The notes under the pieces were generated by a model. It worked only from the letters and a program-made list of their open reading frames with translations. It made no database searches and had not been told where the DNA came from. A DNA stretch of 64,000 nt, taken from contig NZ_JAPNKA010000001.1 in NCBI RefSeq assembly GCF_026626635.1, positions 6,944,001-7,008,000 on the forward strand, in the 5' to 3' direction. Source of the stretch: Archangium lansingense. GTDB lineage: Bacteria > Myxococcota > Myxococcia > Myxococcales > Myxococcaceae. Of the stretch, positions 27,071 to 33,948 are shown piece by piece. The translations under genes were made by a program, and so were the position numbers. Each line of letters starts with the position of its first letter. Position 1 is the first letter of the stretch.

Positions 27071-28330
27071 GTGGACACACTTCTGCCGTTCCTCCGACCA
27101 CTCACCACCTCCGCGCTGCTCCTGGCCTTCGTGGCGCTGGCTCCACCCGCCCGCGCCGACGCCACCCCGCTGGAGGACAACCAGCGCATCACCGAGGGCT
27201 ACATCGAGATCGCCTACGAGCTGGGCGGACTGCTCGATCCAACGCTCCAGCCCGGCGGAAGTAGCAACGTGCGGCCCAACTGGTTCGTCTTCGCGCCACA
27301 TGCCTCCCGCACAGGGGGTGAAGGCATGCTCGCCGCGGCCCTCGCGCGGCGGATCATCGACACGGCCCGGGGTCAGCCGTCCCTCTCGGTGCTCCAAGCG
27401 CTCGACCGCGTGGGCCTCATCGGCACCGTGCGGCTCACCGTGGAGAACCTCTCCCTGGATCTCGTCCTCCGGGGCCTGCCCATTGACGCGGCTGCGTCAC
27501 TGGCCTCGCTCACCACGGCCATGAATGGTCAGGCCCTGGCTGATCCGCGCACCTTCGCCACCACCGCGTCGCGCTTCGCCTCGCTCTACTGGAGCGCACC
27601 GGGCTCCCTGCCGCTCGACAAGGTGGAGTCCGTGGTCCTCACGCTGGAGCGCACGCTGCACGAGGGCAACCTGGCCATCTTCACGGACATCGGCGGCTCG
27701 GCGCGCCTCTATCTGGACTGGCGCAGCGGCCTCACCGGTAGCGTGACGCCCGCGCGCGTACTCTCGGAGTTCTCGCTCCAGGACGCCGTGCCGCAGGAGT
27801 CTCAGCTCGCCTACTCGTACGGAGTAGCCCATGCGAACGACACGCCTCGGCCCTATCAGCTCTCCAGCATCTTCCCGGGCATGCACTGGAAGAGCCTGCT
27901 CGTGGCGGCCTTCGCGCTCTACGAGGAGGCCCGCCTGGCGCCGACTCCGGCCGCGCGCGACACCCTCATCGCCATGGGCAACAACTACGTGGCCTGGCGC
28001 GAGCAGCATGACATGGCGCAGCCCGTCTTCAGCCCGGCCGTGCCCCACCCGGACGAGGTGTCCCGCGCCGCGCTACTGCAGGCCCTCACGCCCATGCTCA
28101 GCACGGACTTCGGCACCCTCAAGTGGAACTACTCCGACTACGCGTACAGCCAGCCGGACCGGGACGGCAACATCCTCACCTCGCCGCCCACCGAGTACAG
28201 CTGGGCCGTCTTCTGGGATCGCTGGACGGGCATCCTCTACGCCTTCGAGCAGGCCTACGGCGCTCCCTCGGCGCTCTGGGTGATGCCGGAGCCGATCGTG
28301 GATCCCACCGCGGAGCCATCCAGCACCTGA
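27071..28330 (+). CDS. secreted protein of unknown function
   Basis: A 419-residue protein with a signal peptide (LTTSALLLAFVALAPPARAD). I chose the GTG at 27071 because GGAG lies eight bases before it and the signal peptide follows directly; the same frame is open far upstream but overlaps the divergent trehalase. The mature part is mostly helical in appearance with conserved-looking patches NWFVFAPHASRTGGEGMLAA and YSWAVFWDRWTGILYAFEQA. I do not recognise the family, and no catalytic motif stands out. Confidence 0.8.
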   Translation: MDTLLPFLRPLTTSALLLAFVALAPPARADATPLEDNQRITEGYIEIAYELGGLLDPTLQPGGSSNVRPNWFVFAPHASRTGGEGMLAAALARRIIDTARGQPSLSVLQALDRVGLIGTVRLTVENLSLDLVLRGLPIDAAASLASLTTAMNGQALADPRTFATTASRFASLYWSAPGSLPLDKVESVVLTLERTLHEGNLAIFTDIGGSARLYLDWRSGLTGSVTPARVLSEFSLQDAVPQESQLAYSYGVAHANDTPRPYQLSSIFPGMHWKSLLVAAFALYEEARLAPTPAARDTLIAMGNNYVAWREQHDMAQPVFSPAVPHPDEVSRAALLQALTPMLSTDFGTLKWNYSDYAYSQPDRDGNILTSPPTEYSWAVFWDRWTGILYAFEQAYGAPSALWVMPEPIVDPTAEPSST

Positions 28331-28492
28331 GCCTTCCGTCTCAGCCCGCCCGGAGTCCATCCAAGCAGGCGGGTCCACGGGTGGGAGCGGCACCAAGGCC
28401 AGCAACGGACACGCCTTCCCAGGCGGGGTGTCTCGGAGACCCGCACCGGTGGCAAACTGGAGCACGCCCACATCTCTGCTACCGTTCACTTC

Positions 28493-29149
28493 ATGCTGGC
28501 GTCTCCGCCCCCCCGCTTCCGGCTGCTGCTCCCTGGTCTCGTCTGCGCCATGCTGCTGCATGGTGCCTACGGTGCCAGCCGGATGGGGCCCACCGCACTC
28601 ACCGCCTTCGTGCTGCTGGTGCTCGCGATCGCGGCGGTGCGTTGGCGGTTCGGGTCCTCGATGGCCCTCACGGCCGGCGGCGAACGGAGGAACGGTGCCA
28701 TCCCGGAGCGCGCGCTGGCGAGGCTCGCGCACGAGGAGGCGCAGCCCCATTCGTATTCGATGCAGCGCGGGGCCTCCGTGGCCCTTCCCGCTCGGCGTAC
28801 CTTCTGGTCGCGGGTGAAGATCTGGTTCAGCAGCACGTGCCTGCTGGTGTGCGGACTGTGGTGGATGCTGCTCGCCGCCATGCTCTTCACGCCGGATCCG
28901 GCGCCCGCGCTGGACAGCCTGTTCACCAACTCCAGCCTGATGCTCATCACCGTCTCCGTGCTGCTGACGGTGCTCTTCCTCGTCATCCTCCGCTCGGGTC
29001 TGCGTGGGCCGTCGGATCCCCTCGCGCCGCGGGACTGGAGTCACAAGGACGGCCTGCGCCACCAGCCCTACGTGCCGCACTCCCCGGACTGCTCCACGTC
29101 TCCGGGAAGCAGGAAGCGCCACCTGCGGCTGGTGCGCAACACGCCCTGA
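28493..29149 (+). CDS. membrane protein of unknown function
   Basis: A 218-residue protein with about four hydrophobic helices: two near the N-terminus (LLLPGLVCAMLLHGAYGA; TALTAFVLLVLAIAAV) and two in the second half (STCLLVCGLWWMLLAAMLF; LMLITVSVLLTVLFLVIL), separated by a soluble loop of about 60 residues. The C-terminal tail is basic. No family was recognised. It lies 160 bases after the secreted protein gene and is followed by a strong hairpin. Confidence 0.65.
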   Translation: MLASPPPRFRLLLPGLVCAMLLHGAYGASRMGPTALTAFVLLVLAIAAVRWRFGSSMALTAGGERRNGAIPERALARLAHEEAQPHSYSMQRGASVALPARRTFWSRVKIWFSSTCLLVCGLWWMLLAAMLFTPDPAPALDSLFTNSSLMLITVSVLLTVLFLVILRSGLRGPSDPLAPRDWSHKDGLRHQPYVPHSPDCSTSPGSRKRHLRLVRNTP

Positions 29150-29165
29150 GCCCCGCCTCGACAGC

Positions 29166-29198
29166 CCCTGGTGCGGCCTCTACGCTGCCGCACCAGGG
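29166..29198. terminator. 12-bp stem hairpin between convergent genes
   Basis: CCCTGGTGCGGC (29166-29177), a nine-base loop, and GCCGCACCAGGG (29187-29198) form a perfect stem between the plus-strand membrane protein gene and the minus-strand lyase-like gene. No T-run follows, but the position fits a bidirectional terminator. Confidence 0.65.
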
Positions 29199-29215
29199 CA
29201 GGCTCGAGCCCTGGC

Positions 29216-30295
29216 TCACCGCCGCTGGCTCGCTCGCCGCCGGTACCGGGCAAGCGAACCAAGCATGAGCAAGCCCGTCAGCGAGACCCACGGGATGGCG
29301 GACGTGGAACTCGAGCTGCATCCCCCGAGCTCCTGAGGGTCGCCCGCTTCCTCCGGAATCAGCGGCACCTGGCTGTTGCCTGGGAAGTCCCCCTCCGTGC
29401 CGATGCCCGGCTCTTGTGGCGTTCCCACGGCAACGTCGTCACCAGGGCTGGCCTCGCCATCGGTGTTGGAAGGGGGGTCCTGCGGCGTGCCCGGGTCCTG
29501 CGGTGAGCCGTTGTCCGGGACCTCCTCACCGCCGGAGGCGCCGGGCAGCAGCGCCTCCTCCAGGGTCGTCGCCTGAACGAGGCCGTCGTGGTAGAGCACC
29601 GCCGTGGGCTGGATGGCCTCGTCCCGGTACAGCCCCATCTTCAGATAGTTGACGTCCGACGAGCTGAACATGGTGCGGGTGTAGCGCTTGGGCAGGACGA
29701 GCTCGCCGTCGTACCAGAGCTCGACGAACCCGGTGCTCGCGTCGGCCGACCACTTGATGTGCAGGATGAAGTCGTGCCAGTCACCGGCGGTGACCGGGGC
29801 CTTCGTCCACACCGTCTTGCCATTGACGATGAGGAACAGGGTATCCGGCATCGGCTTTCCACAGTCAGCGGCGCTGCAGCCGAGCACGAAGCGGACGGGC
29901 GGCGCGCCGCCGGCGCCCGGGTGGTGCCACTGCATGAACACCTGCCAGTTGGGCGTCATCGGATAGTCGGACGGCCAGAGCGTGCTCCAGCCGTAGTAGA
30001 ACTCGGTGCCCTCCGAGGCGCCGTCGAACCTCACGAACTCGTTGCGGTTGCCGCTCGCGTTGATGGGGTCATCTCCCTGCCGCACCTCGGCCCGGAGCGA
30101 GTAGCGACCTTCGCGCACGGGCGACTCGACGACCTGTAGACGATCCGCGGCCATGCTCTGCGCCTTGCTGTACTGAGACCAGTCACCGGTCTCGAAGTCT
30201 CCGCGCCACAGCGTACTGGCCGCGGCGGGGGTGGCGGCCGCGAGACCCATGAGGATCGCGGTGGTCTTGAGCAACCAATTCGAACGTGACATCAA
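29216..30295 (-). CDS. heparin-lyase-I-like secreted protein with MYXO-CTERM-type C-terminus
   Basis: A 359-residue protein. A signal peptide (LLKTTAILMGLAAATPAAA) is followed by a polysaccharide-lyase-like domain (about residues 28-245; WRGDFETGDWSQ, GNRNEFVRF, MTPNWQVFMQWHHPG, VELWYDGELVLPKRY) of the heparin lyase I/PL-like jelly-roll group. Next comes a Pro/Asp/Gly-rich linker of about 80 residues, then GGCSSSS, a hydrophobic helix and RYRRRA. This matches the MYXO-CTERM signal, which anchors and sorts proteins to the surface in myxobacteria. The lyase domain is almost identical to that of the divergent neighbour. It probably degrades an acidic polysaccharide of prey or matrix; the substrate is unknown. 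Confidence 0.85.
   Translation of the reverse strand: MMSRSNWLLKTTAILMGLAAATPAAASTLWRGDFETGDWSQYSKAQSMAADRLQVVESPVREGRYSLRAEVRQGDDPINASGNRNEFVRFDGASEGTEFYYGWSTLWPSDYPMTPNWQVFMQWHHPGAGGAPPVRFVLGCSAADCGKPMPDTLFLIVNGKTVWTKAPVTAGDWHDFILHIKWSADASTGFVELWYDGELVLPKRYTRTMFSSSDVNYLKMGLYRDEAIQPTAVLYHDGLVQATTLEEALLPGASGGEEVPDNGSPQDPGTPQDPPSNTDGEASPGDDVAVGTPQEPGIGTEGDFPGNSQVPLIPEEAGDPQELGGCSSSSTSAIPWVSLTGLLMLGSLARYRRRASQRR
29555..30208 (-). repeat. left arm of a large inverted repeat (lyase domain)
   Basis: About 650 bases encoding the lyase domain match, in opposite orientation and at high DNA identity, the stretch 31151-31800. Long runs such as that encoding the PMTPNWQVFMQWHH region and the VELWYDGELVLPKRYTRTMF region differ by only a few silent changes. 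The arms flank about 940 bases of unlike sequence. Confidence 0.85.
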
Positions 30296-30589
30296 ATTCC
30301 TCCGGATGGGGGGGGTTTATTGGAACTGCGATCGAACCAGGAGACGGGGTCCGCGCATTCCGCCCCCCCATTCCCTCTCACTCACGGAAAGGCCGAGCAG
30401 GCGAACGGTTCAATCCTGGCGAGAGATGTCGCAGGCCACCGGGCGAGCAGGCCTCGAAGCGATGGATGGAATAGGTGGGCCAGGTGACCGTTACGCGCCC
30501 CAACACGATCCCCCAACGCCAAAGACATGAGCGCTCATTGGCGCAACGGGGAGTCGCGTCTCACGCTGTCTGTCCTTTCCTGGAGCCCC

Positions 30590-31861
30590 ATGAAAAAACC
30601 TCTCCTCGTGGTTGGAATGATGATGGCCCTCGGCGGTGCCGGTTGCGGTAATGAAATTCCCTCGGACACCGAGGGCACGCCGGAGGCCCTGGAGCCCGCC
30701 ACCTCCACGCTCACGACACAGAACTGCACCCAGCTCACGCCCGCCTCGGTCATCGCCAAGGGCCATGACGGCAACGTGCCGCAGAACACACTGGACGACC
30801 GGCTCGACACCCGCTGGAGCAACCTGGGCCAGGCCTCGTGGCTCGACTACGACCTGGGCACCAGCAAGGCCGTGGCCGGAGCGGCGATTGCCTGGCACCT
30901 GGGCAACACGCGCACCAACAACTTCACCATCTCCGTTTCGCCGGACGGCCAGACCTATACACAGGTCTACAGCGGCCGCAGCAGCGGAACCACCACGGCG
31001 GCGGAGACGTACACCTTCCCGAGCGTCACCACGCGCCGCGTGCGCATCACCGTCAACGGCAACAATCTCAACGACTGGGCCAGCATCGCCGAGGCACGCC
31101 CGTGCGCCGGCACGCAGCCGACCCCACCCCCCTCGCCATCCCCAGCGGTGTGGCGCGGAGACTTCGAGACGGGGAATCTCTCGCAGTACAGCAAGACGCA
31201 GAGCATGGCCCCAGACCGCCTGCAGGTCGTCCAGTCGCCCGTGCGAGAGGGCCGCTACGCGCTCCGCGCCGAGGTGCGGCGGGGAGATGACCCCATCAAC
31301 GCGAGCGGCAACCGCAACGAGCTCGTGAAGTTCGACGGCGCCTCGGAGGGCACCGAGTTCTACTACGGCTGGAGCACGCTCTGGCCGTCCGACTACCCGA
31401 TGACGCCCAACTGGCAGGTGTTCATGCAGTGGCACCACCCGGGCGCCAGTGGCGCACCGCCCGTTCGCTTCGTGCTCGGCTGCAGCGCCGCTGACTGTGG
31501 GAAGCCGATGCCGGACACCCTCTTCTTCATCGTCAATGGCAAGACGGTGTGGACGAAGACCCCGGTCACCCGCGGTGGGTGGCACGACTTCGTCCTGCAC
31601 ATCAAGTGGTCGGCCAACGCGAGCGCCGGGTTCGTCGAGCTCTGGTACGACGGCGAGCTCGTCCTGCCCAAGCGCTACACCCGCACCATGTTCAGCGCGT
31701 CGGACGTCAACTATCTGAAGATGGGGCTGTACCGGGACGAGGCCATCCAGCCCACGGCGGTGCTCTTCCACGACGGCCTCGTCCAGGCCAAGACCCTCGA
31801 GGGCGCCGTGCAACCAGCCCTCCCCGGTGGCAGTGGACTCGTGGCCGCCGAAGCCCCGTAG
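30590..31861 (+). CDS. lipoprotein with F5/8-type carbohydrate-binding domain and heparin-lyase-I-like domain
   Basis: A 423-residue protein that starts MKKPLLVVGMMMALGGAGCG, a lipoprotein-like signal with Cys20. Residues about 45-175 form an F5/8 type C (discoidin/CBM32-like) domain (DDRLDTRWSNLGQASWLDYD, RRVRITVNGNNLNDWASIAE). A short Pro-rich linker leads to a lyase-like domain (about 188-410) almost identical to that of the divergent gene at 29216. The ATG at 30590 was chosen because the lipoprotein signal begins there. The two paralogues share the catalytic part but differ in anchoring (lipid versus MYXO-CTERM) and in the added binding domain. Confidence 0.85.
   Translation: MKKPLLVVGMMMALGGAGCGNEIPSDTEGTPEALEPATSTLTTQNCTQLTPASVIAKGHDGNVPQNTLDDRLDTRWSNLGQASWLDYDLGTSKAVAGAAIAWHLGNTRTNNFTISVSPDGQTYTQVYSGRSSGTTTAAETYTFPSVTTRRVRITVNGNNLNDWASIAEARPCAGTQPTPPPSPSPAVWRGDFETGNLSQYSKTQSMAPDRLQVVQSPVREGRYALRAEVRRGDDPINASGNRNELVKFDGASEGTEFYYGWSTLWPSDYPMTPNWQVFMQWHHPGASGAPPVRFVLGCSAADCGKPMPDTLFFIVNGKTVWTKTPVTRGGWHDFVLHIKWSANASAGFVELWYDGELVLPKRYTRTMFSASDVNYLKMGLYRDEAIQPTAVLFHDGLVQAKTLEGAVQPALPGGSGLVAAEAP
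31151..31800 (+). repeat. right arm of a large inverted repeat (lyase domain)
   Basis: This is the partner of the arm at 29555-30208. Identity ends sharply at the domain borders: outside the lyase domain the two genes share no visible similarity. This suggests duplication of the domain followed by fusion to different ends, or gene conversion that keeps the domains alike. Confidence 0.85.
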
Positions 31862-31898
31862 GCCAAAGCCCCGGAGAAGGACGTAGCACCGCGGGACT

Positions 31899-31920
31899 CC
31901 CCCCTCACGGACGAGGGGGG
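31899..31920 (+). terminator. GC-rich hairpin downstream of the lipoprotein gene
   Basis: CCCCCCTC, loop ACGGAC, GAGGGGGG gives an eight-base stem 38 bases after the stop at 31861. No U-run follows, so it may be a pause site or a factor-assisted terminator. The rest of the gap to 32146 (about 225 bases) shows no gene. Confidence 0.5.
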
Positions 31921-32146
31921 GGGTCCCCTTCCGGCCCGCCCCCCCAAGCCCTCGTTGGAGGCCCTGCCCTGAAGTACGTCCCCATCATCGGGTGGCTCTC
32001 TTTCGCGAGTGACGCACGGGTGCCTCTCCGGGAAATGCCGGAGTTCGAGCAGGCAATACCTTGCCCGATGTGGGTTCTCGTCCCCCTGTTTCCGGGGGAG
32101 GCCGGCCCGGCGCGGTGGTTGCAATGCGTCCGGGTGGGGGGAAGTG

Positions 32147-33343
32147 ATGAAAGAGGCCAACACGAATCTACGCGTGGTCGGAAGCAATGAGGTTGATCCG
32201 AAGCAGCAACAGAATCAGCCCGACCTGGAGCGGTCACGAAACCACCTCGAGCTGGATCGGCTGGTGTTCCACGCACGCAGTATTGTCGAGCGGCGCTGGA
32301 CGTACTGGATGAAGAAGGGCGTGAAAGCGCTTTCGTTCTACCTGGACCTGCACCCGGCCGCTTGGAAGGTCGCCTCAGGCGAGGCGGCCATCCTCTTCTA
32401 CCACAAGGTCGAGAGGCGGGCCCTCGACGTCTGGGGCGAGCCGGTACTCGATGTCCATGAGTTCGAGCAGCACGTCGCCTTCCTGACGCGCAAGTACCGG
32501 CCCGTCTCCATGTCCGAGCTCATCGCGGGACTCAGGGGCCAGACACGGCTGCCCGACAGGGCAGTGGCGTTGACCTTCGACGATGGCTACCGCAACAACC
32601 TGCACCTCGTCGCGCCGATTCTCGCCCGCTATGGCGTCCCGGCGATGCTCTTCGTCACCACCGGGTTGATCGGTACCGACCAGTGGATGTGGGCCTACGA
32701 GTTGGAGGAGATCTTCTCCCGATTCTCGCTCGAGGAGATCCGCCGGGCGTGTGGAGACCCGGTCATCGCACGGCTCTGCGCACTCGACCTGGCACCGCGA
32801 GCCTTGATGCTGGCCTGCGTCGAGTATCTCAAGGGGAGGCCGCACTCGGTGATGATCGACATCGTGGAGCGGCTTCGTGCGTCGTTCCGCATCCCGGTGA
32901 ACGACGAGAACCGCTTCCTGTCCTGGGACGAGGTGAGGGAGCTCAGAAGCCAGGGCTTCGAGATTGGTGCCCACACGGTGACCCATCCCATCCTCACCCA
33001 GATCCCGCTGGCGGAGGTGGAGCGGGAGCTTCGTGCCTGTCGGGACACCCTGGAGGAGGAGCTGGGCGTCCCTCCGACGGTCTTCTCCTATCCCAATGGC
33101 ACCACGAGCCCCGAGGTGTCGGCACTCGTGGGCCGCTACTTCGAGGCGGCGGTCACCACCCGGTCTGGATTCTGCTCGCGAGTGAATGGGCTCCTCGAGC
33201 TCCCGCGCATCGGGGCGCCCGTCCATGTCTCGGATCTGGCCTTCGAGCTGGCATGGAACTACTTCCGGTTGCAGGGAGCGGGGCTCACAGGTCCAAGAGC
33301 CCCGCCCGCAGGGCCAGCACCACGGCCTCCACGTGCGAGTTGA
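32147..33343 (+). CDS. polysaccharide deacetylase (NodB-type, CE4) family protein
   Basis: A 398-residue protein with a NodB homology domain in the middle and end. LTFDDGYRNN (about residues 143-152) supplies the catalytic and metal Asp; EIGAHTVTHPILTQ (about 275-288) supplies the HxxxH metal pair; FSYPNG follows. It removes acetyl groups from a glycan such as chitin, peptidoglycan or a capsular polymer. The N-terminal 75 residues are basic with no signal peptide. The ATG at 32147 has GGGGGAAG five bases before it. The last 59 bases overlap the convergent response regulator gene, so the extreme C-terminus (Pro/Arg-rich) is probably not conserved. Confidence 0.85.
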   Translation: MKEANTNLRVVGSNEVDPKQQQNQPDLERSRNHLELDRLVFHARSIVERRWTYWMKKGVKALSFYLDLHPAAWKVASGEAAILFYHKVERRALDVWGEPVLDVHEFEQHVAFLTRKYRPVSMSELIAGLRGQTRLPDRAVALTFDDGYRNNLHLVAPILARYGVPAMLFVTTGLIGTDQWMWAYELEEIFSRFSLEEIRRACGDPVIARLCALDLAPRALMLACVEYLKGRPHSVMIDIVERLRASFRIPVNDENRFLSWDEVRELRSQGFEIGAHTVTHPILTQIPLAEVERELRACRDTLEEELGVPPTVFSYPNGTTSPEVSALVGRYFEAAVTTRSGFCSRVNGLLELPRIGAPVHVSDLAFELAWNYFRLQGAGLTGPRAPPAGPAPRPPRAS

Positions 33344-33944
33344 CGCCCATCTTCCGGTAGATGTGTGAGAGGTGCGTGCGCACCGTGCGCCGCTCCAGCG
33401 TCATCACCCGCCCCACCTCGGCGTTGGACAGACCCTTGGCCACGTAACGCAGCACGTCGAACTCGGCCGGCGTCAGGCCCCAGGGGTTCTGCTTCTCCGC
33501 CTCGGGCGGCTTCGCCTGAATCGACTGGAAGTAGTTCCAGAAGCGCCGGGCGATGAGGGGCTCGAGCACCGTGCCCCCCTCCATCACCTCGCGAATGCCC
33601 GAGCGGATCTTCTCCGGCCCCACCCTCTTCACCAGGTAGCCCGAGGCCCCCGCCTGGATGGCCTCGTACACCTTCTGCTCGTCCTCGAAGGACGTGAGGA
33701 TGAGCACCTCCACCTCGGGGGCGCGACGCTTCACCCGCCGCGTCACCTCGATGCCGTTGAGCCCTGGCAGCTCCAAATCCAACAGCACGAGCTGCGGGAG
33801 CACCCGCACCACGTCCTCCACCGCCTGCTCCCCGTCCTGAGAGCTTCCCACCAGTTCCAGCTCGGGGAAGCTCCCCAACACCTTGAGGAGGTTGCGCAGC
33901 AGGTTCGGCTGATCCTCGACAACGAAGACGCGGGTCCGGTCCAT
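33285..33944 (-). CDS. NarL/FixJ-type response regulator
   Basis: A 219-residue two-domain regulator. The receiver domain has the acidic pocket VVEDQ (residues 8-12), the phospho-accepting Asp56 in LLDLELPG, Thr85 in ILTSFED and Lys105 in YLVKRVG. The C-terminal LuxR-type helix-turn-helix includes LTPAEFDVLRYVAKGLSNAE and RTVRTHLSHIYRKMGV. It probably binds DNA after phosphorylation. No histidine kinase is adjacent; it is the last gene of an operon behind a pseudokinase (gap of four bases), so its partner may lie elsewhere. Confidence 0.92.
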   Translation of the reverse strand: MDRTRVFVVEDQPNLLRNLLKVLGSFPELELVGSSQDGEQAVEDVVRVLPQLVLLDLELPGLNGIEVTRRVKRRAPEVEVLILTSFEDEQKVYEAIQAGASGYLVKRVGPEKIRSGIREVMEGGTVLEPLIARRFWNYFQSIQAKPPEAEKQNPWGLTPAEFDVLRYVAKGLSNAEVGRVMTLERRTVRTHLSHIYRKMGVNSHVEAVVLALRAGLLDL

Positions 33945-33948
33945 GGCC

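Noticed and set aside
30296..30589. A possible tRNA T-loop-like GGTTCAATCC or riboswitch in the 294-base gap between the lyase-like genes
   Set aside because: No cloverleaf arms could be paired around it and no known riboswitch core was recognised. The gap probably holds only the two divergent promoters.
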